A stretch of 64,000 bases of DNA from NCBI RefSeq assembly GCF_000400465.1, contig NW_008806277.1, positions 434,001 to 498,000 on the forward strand, in the 5' to 3' direction. Positions within the stretch are counted from its first letter, which is position 1; every line of letters begins with the position of its first letter. This DNA is from Wallemia ichthyophaga EXF-994. Its lineage: Eukaryota; Basidiomycota; Wallemiomycetes; Wallemiales; Wallemiaceae. A program made the position numbers and the translations under genes. Below the pieces are notes generated by a model that was not told where the DNA came from, searched no databases, and was given only the letters and a program-made list of their open reading frames with translations. Positions 34,749-46,626 of this stretch are shown in pieces.

Positions 34749-37699
34749 TTATTCTTCGTCACTTGATATTTCAATAGGAGCAACCTCATCATCAGACACA
34801 TCATCAGACGCATCATCCTCTTTCTCGTCAGATATATCCAGCGCAACTCTTACAGCCTCGTCATTCCTCTTCCTATCTTCTCTTGTGCTATTGTGCGATA
34901 CTCTCGAACGCGTGATGCGTCTGCTACTCGATGTATTCTCCGACGATGAGTGTCTCGCTCGTTTAGGACGACTGGGACGCATCCGCAGACGACTCTCAGG
35001 CACGTGTGTGGTATCAGCATCATGAGCCACTTTCTGCGCACTTGCAGATTTCTCTTGCTCCTGCTGTTCGATCAAGACATCGAGAGCGACAGGATGGCCA
35101 ACCTTAGCTGGCACGTCTATTTCTAAGGTGTCTTTGTTCTTATTTGCATTGTCCACTCCAACCTCCTCCATATCCTGATCAATGCCACCTTCATCGGTTG
35201 CGTCTGCCTCTGAGTCTGCCTCTCGCCCTTCGAACAGCCTGTTGCGCCTTGGTAACGCTCTTTGCGCCTTAGTGATAGTGTCAAGAGATTGTTCGTGTGT
35301 ACCAGGCTGATACTTTTTGATTTCACCCTGCAGCTCATTTGCGGGTAGTGCATTTTGATGAGATGTCGCATCTGTACCTGGATTAACAGCGCCCCCAGCA
35401 ACCTCTTCGTGTGGCTGTTGATCATTCCCTCTATATTCCTTGAGACGTTCTCTGATGCGCAACCCCTGTACCACTTTCTGCCACTGCTTGTACACATCTC
35501 TGACCATTTTCTCATGCTCCTTCTCGGCCTGCTGCGACTGCCACTCTTCGAAAGCATCCATAACCGTTTCTTTATATGTCGCGTCGATGACGATACCGCT
35601 TATAACAGGATTAGCTCTGCGTTGACGGAACTCGAATCCCGTCACAGCCTCGCCATAGTCCACGCCCAGCTTCTTCGCGATTTTCCCCACGCCCTTCTGC
35701 GGCAGATGAGCGGCGCCCTCGGGTAGCATTGTTGGTGTGTAGAGGTCTATATTGCCGAATTTATTCTTGGGTACCTTTCCACCCACGACAGGCGGTGCCC
35801 TATACAGTTCTGTCTGTGGACGGGAGTAAAGACCCTGCATTATCTCCTCCTCACCCGCCTGAGCAGCTGCCTCTTGCACTCTCCGCCGTCCAATAGTCAC
35901 GGCACGCTGCTTGACGCGCTTCAGCGGCTGCGCACCCTCGACAACTATACGGCCTTGGCGCAGCCAATTCTCCGAAGTTTTTAACAGCTGTACATTCGCG
36001 CGCGGATACACCACCTCACCTTTGAACCGACCGACTTCGCGCGGCGGATTGACTACCTCCTCGCGCTTCAGGTGGCGTTCAAGGACATACCTGTGGGTGT
36101 GTGTTGGGTGTTGCTGCGGGAAAAAGAGTTTTTTCTTACACGGGGTGGTCTTTGAAACCTTGCATCGACTGTGGCATTGGTTCGCTGAATTGGGCTTGGT
36201 GCAGCTCGGCGTCTTCCACATCATCGCGAGCGAGTCGGTACGGACGCTGGAATGTAGCTGCAACGCTCTCCCACCAGTCTCCGTTCTTGCTTTTTGTAGA
36301 GGGTGGACGTTGCTTGACTGTGCGCGTGCCGTACTGTTTCGCATAGCGCGGTGTGACATCTTTCCCATAGCCATCCTCTTCGAATGCCACTACATACGTC
36401 ATCTTGTTGTACTTGTATGCGCTCTGCGGATCCATCATGTTGCGCGCCTTAGTGCGGATCAGGCTGCGGATGGGGTCCACTACGATCCAGCGTCCGTCCG
36501 GTCTAGAAAAAACCTCAGTCCAGAAAATAGGCGGGGATTGCACATCGAATTCATCTTGCTTGCTCCCTTTCTTCGGCTTGCGACGTCGATGACTGCTCAA
36601 TTTCACCTGGGGTGGTGCGCGGTCCGCTGAGACAGCCTCGCCGCGGATAAAAGCCTCGTCGTCGCCTTTAAAGCCGCTCCGTTGGCGCTCTTTCCACGTC
36701 ATGAATCTCTCCGTCGGTGGCTGGGTGTCTGAGTCGTCTGAGTCAAGCGAAACGACGGTATTGGTTGGCTGGGATTGCACGCGGTATGGAACTGCTTGGA
36801 GGGATGTAACGAGACGTGCTGGAACGTTAAGTGCTCGACAGAGAGCAGTGAAGAGCTGAGCTGACATGTCCCTACTACCCTTCATCTGCAGAGCACGTTT
36901 CTGGAGACTTTTTTCTGATCTAATAACCTCGTACTGATCATTATCATCCACAGTACCCTTCGCCTTGCGCTTTTTATTTAGCTCGTCGTTGGTTTGGGCG
37001 TAGGGAGTGGTGAGGAGGGTTTTGAGATTGTAGTCAATGTCGAAGCTGCTCCTCCACCAATCCAGCAGTCTCTTCAACGCCTTGTCGAACAGCCGGCTCC
37101 TTTCGATTGGGTCAGGCACGTTCGAAGGGGTGAGTGATGAGAAGGCGAGCTGACAGTGCATCGGCACGAGAGACAACATCCGAGCCTGTGGTGGGGGAGT
37201 TGAATATCAAAAAAAGCGTCTTGATAGTGACTTACATGTAATAGCTCATCGTTCAGCAGCTTATTTCGGTGTTTAGCGTTTGCAACTAAAGCGATAACGT
37301 GAATCTTATGGGAAGCCAATCTAGCGGCGCGCTCTTCGGGAGAAGGGCCAGCTTTCCTGGGTCTGTGAATAGCTGTGAGCTGAGCTGTAGGCGCAGGCGT
37401 ACGCTTAGGGTAATTGCCACTACGCACTTGGAATCCTTCTTCTCGGGACGCTTTACAGCAGCGTTATCAAGAGTGATTTGAAGACCTGGCTGTGGCTGCT
37501 GGGATGTCGTAGGCTGCACGGAAGCGTCAACCTCCTCCCACTCATCTTGGTCGTCGTCGTCGTCGTCGGCGGTATTTTGGTGGTTGAGAGATTCCAAAGT
37601 GCTGGCTGTTCTATCGGGATCTATCTCCTCGGCCGGCATATTCTGAGCCGGTTGAGGCACTTGGACCTCCTCCATCTCGAATTCTTCCGATGAGCTCAT
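34749..37699 (-). CDS. RAD4: Rad4/XPC DNA-damage recognition protein
   Basis: Initiator of global-genome nucleotide excision repair. Exons 37699-37428, 37362-37236, 37185-36140 and 36090-34749 sum to 2787 nt, 928 aa. The N-terminus is acidic. A transglutaminase-like domain follows, with MSAQLFTALCRALNVPARLV and PPIFWTEVFSRPDGRWIVVDP. Intron 3 joins FKDHP-V-YVLERHLKREEVV, the start of the beta-hairpin domains, and LPEGAAHLPQKGVGKIAKKL, then VTGFEFRQRRANPVISGIV, marks BHD3. The last about 250 residues are charged and disordered. The first intron (65 bp) was placed to keep frame and gives KKDSK-PRKAGPS; its ends are less certain than the others. Confidence 0.9.
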
Positions 37700-37889
37700 G
37701 AGTGCGCAGATTCAAGTGCGAAGATTGCTGATGATAGGGATAAGATGGCTGCAGAGGTACTTACGTGCGCTTATACAGATTGCGAATATTCATCTCTTAG
37801 TCCCGCTAGCCCACGCGATTTTCAGCAGATATTTGGATGACGTTATTGTTTTGCACATTCAAGTGAAAATAGGCACTATTATTTCAAAT

Positions 37890-38977
37890 CGACCACTGAA
37901 TTTGAAACGCCCACACTTGAGATTCTCGACAGTGGCACTTTTACTCAACAAGAAGAAGACCACGGCCGGTGTCTCAACAGCCGATTGTGGAGTGCGGCTG
38001 CATTGCTGCACGCTCCTGACAGTGTCGAGGAGGTACACGCGAAATACCTCGTACACGCAGATATTGTTGAAACCTGCACGTACCAGCACAGGGAGAAAGA
38101 ATTCCAGAGCGTGGAATTAGCAGTCGAAGCAGCCAACAAAGCAGTCACGTTGGCAAGATCTGCAATGCATACGCATCCCAACAAATTTCTCGCTTACGCG
38201 CTGGGACCGTATGCGGTAGCTCAAGCAGTTGGATCCGAGTACACGGGCAGGCATAACCAGCAGCATGAACACAATCATGGCAGTAGCTACAATGAGAATG
38301 TTAAGCTATTCCATTTACGTCGGCTGCAAGTGGTGAAAGCAGTTGCAACACTCACAGTGTTGATATACTCCTATTCGAAACCATCCCGCTGCTTTCTGAA
38401 GTACGCGCCATTCGTCACCCTATAGCTGCATACGGGGCACATCTGGCAGCATCGCTCCTCTCCGTATATCCCTCGTCTTCCCCGATGGCACCCTCCCAGG
38501 AGCTAACATCTTCAGCGAAAGTTGCAGCACCATGGAAGACGTTATTGATACGGTATTTGGATATGATATTGCAGGTGTTGCCGCTGTTGGTATCAACTGC
38601 ACCAAGCCACGCTATTTGCAAGGCTTAGTGAGGGCCCTCGATGTCGGTCTGCGAAAATTCAACCTCACGCGCAAACCAAAGCTGGTGTATTTGATATTCG
38701 CCCAATTCTTACAAATCATAGCTAAACAACTAACCAGACTATACAACCTGACGGTGGCCTGTCTTACAATGCTCAGACACGTGGATGGGAACTGCCTAGC
38801 AGTACAGATGATTCTGAGCAGGTGGAAAAATGGGCTAGGCTTGTCGCTGATGCTGCAGCTGTTGTCATAAATGACACTACGTCGCCTTTCTCAGGCATTG
38901 TTGCTGGAGGTTGCTTCAAAATTGTTGTGCATCATATTGAGCGGCTCAGAAATGCTTGCTCAGCTCGCGGTTGGTAG
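37890..38977 (+). pseudogene. Decayed homocysteine S-methyltransferase
   Basis: The family order is readable across three frames. Frame 1 has ILDSGTFTQQEEDHG, LWSAAALLHAPDSVEEVH, IVETCTYQ and ALGPYAVAQAVGSEYTG. Frame 2 has VDILLFETIPLLSEVRAIR. Frame 3 has ISLVFPDGTLPGANIFSE and VAAVGINCTKP. A good 53-bp intron (38685-38737) then joins to PDGGLSYNAQTRGWE and the C-terminus, ending at TAG 38975-38977. Frame changes near 38345-38358 and 38416-38455 have no intron to explain them. The zinc-site GGCC reads GGCF, the N-terminal DGG reads DSG, and no start ATG is in frame. I read it as a pseudogene, though assembly errors could explain the frameshifts. Confidence 0.7.
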
Positions 38978-39030
38978 TACTGTATTGATCCTCAAAAAGC
39001 ATTTTCATTGTACCTCAAATTGGATCATCG

Positions 39031-39840
39031 ATGACATCACCGATTTCACGGCTTTCATTACTATCGCGGTTTATTTCAACGCAAAGCAGACGAATGAAGT
39101 ACTTAACACAAATCGAAGCACAAAATCTGGACCAAGATCTGATGGGCGAGGGTGGATACACGTTGGAGCAGCTAATGGAACTAGCCGGGCTTGCGTGTGC
39201 TCAGACAGTTCAGAGGCTATATCCCTCCCACACTCACAAACAAGTTCTTGTGGCAGCTGGGCCAGGCAATCAAGGTGGCGATGGGCTGGTGGCAGCACGC
39301 CACCTCTCTCTATTCGGCTACAAAGCGTTGCTATTTTACCCCAAAGTGAGATCATTTGATATCGCATGACGTAGACGTATACTCATCAACGACCAGCCCA
39401 GCAAGAATCAATTTGTCCAGCAGCTCGATAAGCAGCTCGACCACTTCTCCGTACAAAGGATCCAGGCCGAGGACTTTGAAGGTGCGCTTCACCAATCAAC
39501 TGTCGTCCTCGACGCCATTTTCGGTTTCTCTTTCAAGGGCGATCCACGTCCACCATTCGATGGACCAATCGCTGCTCTTAAGGATAGCGACAGGCCCATC
39601 GTATCGGTCGATATACCGTCAGCTTGGGATGTGGAGAAGGGTAATGTTAACGGTAAATCATTTACTCCGGCTGCTCTGTTGTCTCTCACGGCACCAAAAC
39701 TCGGCACGCGGTCTTTTACTGGCACGCACTACCTCGGTGGCCGCTTTGTACCGCAGTATGTCGTCGATAAGTATGACCTGCAGCTACCAGTCTATCCTGG
39801 CGCGGATCAGATTGTGGAGATTCCTCCAACATCCTTCTGA
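39031..39840 (+). CDS. NNR1: NAD(P)H-hydrate epimerase (YjeF_N family)
   Basis: Metabolite-repair enzyme that interconverts R and S forms of hydrated NAD(P)H so that the dehydratase can restore them. Exons 39031-39345 and 39397-39840 give 759 nt, 252 aa. The 51-bp intron joins LLFYPK to PSKNQFVQQL exactly as the family requires. Motifs are AGPGNQGGDGLVAARHL, the DAIFGFSFKG loop and SVDIPSAWDVEKG. The first 21 residues (TSPISRLSLLSRFISTQSRR) look like a mitochondrial presequence; a second ATG at 39094 would give the cytosolic form. Confidence 0.9.
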
Positions 39841-40047
39841 TGTGTTTTATTTGGTGTATGCATGGTATTTCACGTGATGAGTGAGCATGTTTGTCCAACT
39901 TCTACGCGGCAAATACGCGTGAGAAGCCGGAGTGAAGGGCGGGCAATAACGCGTCAATCCGAGTCAGTTGTACGTGCAAACTGAACGGTAAATTTCTAAA
40001 GACACGCGGGGGCACTCCTCTCTCCACAACGACCACCGCACACTGCC

Positions 40048-42729
40048 ATGTCGACGGACGACGCGTTATTCCAGCCGCAGCGAACGCGCGCGCGCTATCA
40101 ACTGGAGGAGCTGCTAGCCAAGGCTGAGCGCAGTGCGACGCATGAAGCCGGCAAGACGACCAACACAAGCACACAGCGACCGCGATACCGTGATTTCTCG
40201 AGTCAGCTCAACGACGCAACCATCTACGATCCAGAGCCGCTGGTGTTTCCGAACAGCACGCTCCACTCGCAGAGCCATCTCGGTGGGCTATCAGTGTCTG
40301 GTTTCGATGTGGATGAGGATGCGGATGCGGGCGACGAAGCTCAAGCTAGAGATGGACAGAGAGCGGAAATCGACGCAGATGGCGAGGGCAGTGAAGCGGG
40401 TACAATTTTCTCAGACTCTGTCGCTACAAATACATCTCCACGTCCCAGTACACCACCACCGCTTACAGCAACAGATAACGAAGAAACTCCGCTCAAAGCC
40501 TCTCTGAGCGCCCTCAGTCGCCCGCCCTCTCAGCGTCCATCGCCTGCGCCATTCGGCAGATCACAGAGCGTGCCTGTTGAGACAGAAGCAGAAGCCGAGG
40601 CAGATGCCGACACACACATGTACCCACAACCACACTCCCACTCACAGCCAGCGTCGACATCTCCACATAGCAACCACAGTAGCCACAAAACATCACCTAT
40701 ACTCGCTAACGTCTCGACACCTTTTAGAAACAGGATGAGATACAACCGCACCCGGCCGAGCTTCGCACCGCAAACCAAACCGCCCTCACCGCCCGAGACG
40801 CAAACGCGGTCCGCTCCCACGCTGCTCTCGTCTACTACGCCCAAAGTATCGCCGCCGCGCAGACGCTCGTACATGCACAACGAGAACTTGAATCACGATC
40901 ACAATCGCCATCAAGATGACAACTATGACTACGCGGATAGTAGCAGTAGCAGTGGTTCTTCCACATCCCTCCCACAGGTAGATACGGGTTCACTGGAGAA
41001 CTCGCCAGCTAAAGCTACACCGCCGCCTCCTGTACGCCCACGCTGGTCGTTTGGCGGTCGCAGGAGCTTAAGGAGTGGTATTCGTGAGCAAAACGGGGCG
41101 AATAAGTGGAGGGATATAGAGGAACCTATCAAAGGGGAGCATGGTGAGCGTGTTGAACATGATGAGCCAGAGAAATCAGAAAAACCAGAGCATTCACATC
41201 AACCATCTCTTATTAAAGACACAGCCAACACCCAGAGTAGTCCCCAAAACCACTCCAAGTCCTTCAAGAGTAGCTTCAAAGCAGGCGCAAACACCGCGTC
41301 TAAATCAGTCAGTTTCGTTAATGGGTTGGGTGTACATGACGATATCCTCGACGACTCGGAGGATTTCATCAACGGTGCTCACGACGCTCTCGTACAGCTG
41401 GAACATAACGCTGAGAATGAGATGAAGCAGAGCCCGCGAAAGAATTCAGAGAGCTTGAGAGAAATTAAGAAGATACCTCGGAAAGTTACAGAAGAGAGCG
41501 ACATTATGGGGGTGAGTGCGCCTCAGAGTGCAACCGATAGTGCAACCGATAAACTACCTGATAATTCACCCGACAAGAGCAATTCATTCGACCGATATTT
41601 GCAAAAGCATTCAAATAATAACCATGGCAACAGCACGCATCTCAGCGCAGGAGACTTGGCGAGAGACATTCCCAACTACAGCATCATGAAAACACCACAA
41701 CCCCCTGGCTTTTATCCGATGACACCAGCTCATATACCCCGTAATCGTCAATCTACGCCTGTAAAAGGCGATAGTGGGGCGGAGGAAGGAGCAGATAACT
41801 CCAGTGCTGAATTCGATGTAACGAAGCTGGAGGACAATCTCGATTTATCTTTAGCCCGCAACAGTATGCTTAAGACGCCGCAGGTGAGTGGAAGTTTTGT
41901 TAAAGTACCTGCACAATTAACATGTGTAGGCACCTGGATTCTATCCCATGACTCCAGCACAAGTCTATAAAACATCACCGATAAGCTCAAACGACAGTTT
42001 CGATGTCGTTGATGAAGATGACCAAGTTGATCAGGGGAGCAGAGGAAAAGAGGAGAGGAAAGCAGCACCAGACGCTTCCCTCTTTGTTGCACTGAGTGAC
42101 ATAGAAGAAGCGCTTAAGTCGACAGCTGCAGATGTCGAGCGGAGGAAGAAGGAGCGGCAACCACAGACGCAGACGCAGAACAAGATTCTCGACGTCTTCC
42201 GCTCGGACAAGAGTGGAGAGGGTATGGCGAAGAAGGCGCATGTGAGTAGCTGTCAGTGGTTCATTTTAAATGTTAATCTAACGAGCCACTCTAGACGCGG
42301 ACGAATGATGCTCTCGCTGCCTATAATCAATATACTCATCGCGATACAAATCCACCTAGCGCAGCAAGCAGGAGGCAGATACGCCGAGCTAACGCGGCCA
42401 ACGTGACAAACCAGAGGTTTAGTCGTGTCAATACTTTCAACCTTATCGTACTTGCTACACAATTAATTGCTGGATACTTAATCTTACAGTAGGTATTATG
42501 GTATAGTTTGGTGGATGTGACACTAACAATACTTACCAGACACGTGTATAATACACTCTTCAATTCTTTCCTCACTAATTACTTCGACCCGCTCAATCCG
42601 GATATATACGTGAGCGAGTACGCAGACAACCGCGCATTCCGATACCGCGGGCTGCTCGATAGATTCCAGGAACTTATCAGCGTGATATCCAATGAGTATA
42701 TCTACGGAAGACCGTGGCCGCCGTCATAA
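40048..42729 (+). CDS. Unknown large protein with a C-terminal membrane segment
   Basis: Exons 40048-41883, 41930-42241, 42295-42488 and 42540-42729 sum to 2532 nt, 843 aa. The first 600 residues are disordered, rich in Ser/Pro/His/Asp. A short element is duplicated: MKTPQPPGFYPMTPAHIP near residue 550 and LKTPQAPGFYPMTPAQVY across intron 1. A helix (SDIEEALKSTAADVERRKKE) precedes a hydrophobic span FNLIVLATQLIAGYLIL. After it comes a conserved-looking tail with LFNSFLTNYFDPL and AFRYRGLLDRFQELISVI. The tail should lie across a membrane from the long N-terminus. The family is not recognised; a nuclear-envelope or ER anchor is possible but unproven. Confidence 0.8.
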
Positions 42730-42945
42730 AGCCAGTGCAAGTGCGAATGCAAAATTTTTAGAGGATTTTAATAGAAGATGTTGATAGACATTGTTAATGC
42801 TAATCGAATGTAATAATAAGATTGTACAGATTTATAAAAATGTCGAGATTCTAACAGATTTTCCGTGTCTCTGCCCTTGTGCTTTAGCCTCTCCGGATCA
42901 GACATCAAAAATCCGAAAATCAAAACCAAACCGCCTAAGCGGTAA

Positions 42946-44190
42946 ATGCCCGAATATACATATCTCTGTTGCCAGTGCACACACTGTGGCTTATCGGGTG
43001 AGCTCAAGCGTCCGACGACGTGGAAGAAACATTACAGAGATGATGTCAAGAGGAGCGAAAGATATCCCTCGGATCCAAGATACGTAGAAGCTTGCCACCG
43101 GAATAAGCATCCTGAGAGATATACGCCAGGCGTCAAAGTCACTCAGAAGGAGAATAAACAACCACATGGCGATGTTGGTAATGTAGGCCATATCAATCCA
43201 TTAATTCACCCACAACCCAATACTCTTACTACAGCTCCTTCTTGCAAGATAAGGATCTCTCCGCGACGGCACTGGAATGGTCATAAGCAGATTCCAGGAC
43301 CCTCACAGCTCAGTGAGTATCCCCTGGATAGTACTATTACCGCTGACGCTGAGAATAGACAAGAATCATTCGCGTGAGGATAACCTTGAAGCCCCGTCGC
43401 TATTCCCAAATCCCGTAGACGCAATACACAACCAACCAAACTCATACGCATATCCGCCCAACGTCGCCATTGCTCCACCGCCATTCCACTGCGCCCCAAT
43501 ACCTCCACTTCCACCACTAATACACACCCGCTCAAGCACACCGCCCGAGGAGACTCCACGACGAGCGTCCCTATCGCGCATGTATGAGGTGCTCGGACCA
43601 CTGAAGAGAAACTCAGCACCATTCCTACAAAGCGAGTCTGAAGACGCTCTCGACCCTCTCAATCACGAGAAGGACATAGCGAGGGAGGTGCTAAGGCGGC
43701 ATGGATTAGAGGATTACGATATCCAGCACGACTGGCCCCGTTGGAGCATGCTTAAATTGCATAAGGCTCATCTTACTACAGTCGTTCACTCCCTCTCTTC
43801 CCCAGATACCTCGTCTCGGTTTGTACAGGTGGGTCGGAGTATTTTGTTTCACCATCTCTCAATCTCACGTTGCGACAGTTTGAGAATCTCCGCGAGAACC
43901 GCTCTATTGGGTATGCGGAGGTAGTCTGGTTTTCGGAATTCCGCTACGATGAGGGTAACAACGCCTTCAGTAGCAGTCAAAGTCGCATTCCAGATAGCAG
44001 AGACTTGCTTAATTGTTACTGCAGGGTTTATAGCGCTATAGAGCTCTTCAAAGCGTATGTCAAAGTGTCTCGTACAGACGCTTTCGTATCTTTCCCGGTT
44101 AATTGGATCAGGTGCCTCGTCGATTTTCTACCTGTGCTAGATCCTAGTGCCAACCCAGCGCTCAATCATTTCTGGGTGGAGCGGCACTAA
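42946..44190 (+). CDS. Unknown lineage-specific protein, Cys-rich N-terminus
   Basis: Three exons (42946-43312, 43359-43828, 43879-44190) with clean 46- and 50-bp introns total 1149 nt, 382 aa. The start is CYS/HIS-rich (YLCCQCTHCG, then TTWKKHYRDDVKR), like a degenerate zinc-binding element. A Pro-rich middle (PPPFHCAPIPPLPPLIH) follows. The C-terminal 180 residues look folded (AREVLRRHGLEDYDIQHDW, IGYAEVVWFSEFRYDEGNN). Similar Cys-rich heads precede transposase-type ORFs in basidiomycetes, but no transposase core is seen here. It sits at the edge of the repeat island. Function unknown. Confidence 0.65.
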
Positions 44191-44504
44191 GAGTGTAGGC
44201 TTATAATAGTCTTGGATGCGATGGGAGCTGGTCGCCAGCTGCCAAATGCAGATTTTGAGCAATTATCAACATCCCCTTAGGCCTTTATTCTGTTTTCGTT
44301 GATGTTCTATCTTTTTGTTTGTTGTATATTAGGATCACCTAACCAAAACTCGCTCCTGCTCGATGCTGCTCTCAATAAAAGCCCCTTGAACCCCAATCAC
44401 TCCTCATCCACCACCATTTGCCTCCAGTCAAGCACCACCTCTCCCACTCTTCCACGAACTTTAGTTGCACTACATTAGGTTCACCTCTGCCCTAATCTAC
44501 CCGC

Positions 44505-44804
44505 GCTTCTAATGCTTCCGAGGCTAGACAAGCTGCCCTCGCCAGTTTGCGCGATGACCCTGGTCTTGGCGGTCTCATTATACACCTCGTTACGTTCGCC
44601 GCCGAGAAGGTCTCAACTTGTTTGTCCTACGTCAATAATGACAATGTCTCAAACGCTATAATTGGTTTCGTCCACTCTCTCTTCGAAATTCAAACTCTCT
44701 TCACGGGGCCTTGCCAACGCCAGATCTTGCCACTGCTCCTCACTACCCTTTTGAGCTATATTATCGATGTGTCAAGTTTGTCTCGAGTGAAATTCAGGTT
44801 TTAA
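44505..44804 (+). pseudogene. TAF6-like HEAT-domain fragment
   Basis: One open frame reads ASEARQAALASLRDDPGL, then IIHLVTFAAEKVSTCL, FVHSLFEIQTLF and QILPLLLTTLLSYI. This follows the C-terminal HEAT region of the TFIID/SAGA subunit TAF6 (DPGLHQLLPYFxxFIAE, then a LLxNPxLFxEPYxHQLMP-type stretch). The frame ends at a TAA at 44802-44804 and has no start or histone-fold domain upstream. I take it as a fragment of a duplicated or decayed TAF6 copy. The match is by eye and moderate. Confidence 0.45.
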
Positions 44805-46348
44805 TCTATCTTTAAGTTGATGTCGGTTTCACTCGAGATGCGTTCCAAATCGGGGTTGATTTGCCTTGTTTGATTATTTCCTCTTCGCTCCTCTATCCGT
44901 CACCATCTCTGCCACAAACGCGATAGTCTCGTTAGTCTTACTAAATTTTTACATGCATTTCTTTTGATTCGTTTCCGATTCGTTGAAAATGCCTCCATCG
45001 GTAGATCCTGATAATGAATCAAAGCGGTATGAAAAAGACATTGAGTAGATTTTACAATTTGTTTGAATCTCTTACATGCCTTCTTCAAAAAAGCCAAATG
45101 GTTTTTAAATGAACGAAGGTTTTGTCCAAAGGAGAGAGAGACTACACATATCTGGAAAGTTATTGATGCTTCTTCTTCCGTTTGCGAATGTGATTGATGA
45201 ACCGAATATCTGGGGTTACCATCCGTATCTGTTGAAAGCGACATCGAACGGTTTCAGTTTCGCTTATTGAGGGCTTGGCAAGACTAACTATCCCTCGTCT
45301 TGCTCCCTCATGGGGATGGAGAGTAAGCCAGGTGCGAGCTTAGCAGGGACTGGGCTAGCAAGACTACGGTCGATAGGTCTCTCAACATTGGCGAAGGAGA
45401 CACGTGGAAGATCGGTTTGCTGAATCAAATGAGAGATGACCATTGCGTTAAATCTACGCAAATTGTTCGGTCCTATCTAGCCAAAACCAGGCATTTTTGC
45501 TGGGTGGGCTGTTGGATGTTGAGTGCATCAGGACGTCATCCTCTGGCATTGCTAAGGACGCTTTCTTCGCTGACTGCTTCAACATCAGGCTGACGACGCT
45601 CATCGCTATAGACATTCGCCAGGATGACTAAGATTTTATGTTGATGATCGTGGTTTTTCTTGCTAGCGCTTCTCTTCTTTATCGTGTTAGAGCCTGCGAA
45701 AATTCACTGCCAGATGAAGCACGCAGATCGGTTTCGGAATCTTCAGAGCTCGTGAAGACTTGCCGACTAATCCTCTGTTGAATTTTTTGATATATTCAAC
45801 AAAGGTTCTTCATGCGGCCACGTTAACAGATGCTGGGTTGGTGAGACAACTACGCACGTTGGACGAGTCTTATGGTTCATTGAACTTACAATAATTCTCA
45901 GTGGTCTTTTCCCTGTTGAAGCAAAAATATTCTTTTTCACAGTCAGACTTTTGCAGTGTCACGTTAAAGTAGAGTTTAAGTTTTGTTGGAAAGCAATGAG
46001 GGTGTAATACCTCTTTGATGCTAGAATTTTTGTCAGCTGGACAAGGGAATGAGCGAGAATTTTTGGAAGACAATGACACTGACCAGCGTTTTGTCCACAT
46101 CAAATCCATGAAGATGGCCATTGGATTTACAGCTTGAGTTTGTTAAATTCATTAAAATTAATATTCTCCAACCAGAGCAAACTCTAGGACTGCGTGTTAC
46201 GAGTTTTGCGCATAGTAACAGCTGATGATCTAAGCCTTATAAGAAATCATAGTGGGCATGTTCTTGACGGTTTGAACACACTACATCTGACGTCTCCATA
46301 ACAAACATTGTATCGGAATGGGCATTAAATAAGAATGATAAAAAGTCA
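44805..46348. other. Gene-poor island, first part
   Basis: About 1.5 kb without a supported gene. Short open stretches on both strands (for example minus 45244-44900) lack family motifs and splice structure. The sequence reads as decayed duplicated or repeat-derived DNA. Confidence 0.4.
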
Positions 46349-46427
46349 AGGTCCTAGCCGGATTCGAACCGGCGACTCCGGATGTCTACTTCAGAGACCG
46401 ATGTGATGACCACTACACTATAGGACC
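46349..46427 (-). tRNA. tRNA-Gln, probably CUG, with a short intron
   Basis: The minus strand shows a perfect acceptor stem GGTCCTA/TAGGACC with discriminator T, a D arm TAGTGTAGTGGTCATCACA and a T arm GCCGG-TTCGAAT-CCGGC. Acceptor, D arm and the unusual T at position 73 match yeast tRNA-Gln. The gene is 6-7 nt longer than a mature tRNA, consistent with a short intron after CTCTGA. The anticodon stem pairs imperfectly however it is drawn, so the anticodon is less certain than the isotype. Confidence 0.75.
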
Positions 46428-46520
46428 GGCTGAAGCTCCATTTTTTAAAGTGAACTATATTATTCACAAACAAATTAGAAATAAGGTTCAAATCGTGGAA
46501 CTATAGCTCGTTTTCTCGGC

Positions 46521-46626
46521 TTAACTTAAAAAAAACCAACCATTTCTGCTTACCAAGCTAGTCAAGAAATGCTTACAGTAGATTCAGCACTTCCCTCAAC
46601 TTCTCCTGCTTTAAGAAGTATTGATG
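46521..46626 (+). repeat. Dispersed repeat, copy B (5' part), upstream of tRNA-Gln
   Basis: Matches copy A at 15541 from the AACCAAC region through GAAGTATTGATG. It begins 94 bp upstream of the tRNA-Gln 5' end and reads away from it. The copy is interrupted after 46626 by a LINE fragment and resumes at 47275. Confidence 0.65.
46615..46626 (+). repeat. Target-site duplication, left copy
   Basis: The 12-mer GAAGTATTGATG here is repeated exactly at 47275-47286, flanking the inserted LINE fragment. Confidence 0.6.

Noticed and set aside
39346-39374. 29-bp intron in the NAD(P)HX epimerase gene
   Set aside because: It leaves the wrong frame; the 51-bp intron ending at 39396 gives YPKPSKNQ in frame.
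45870-46121. 83-aa minus-strand ORF in the island
   Set aside because: No family features or splice context, and it lies among decayed sequence.
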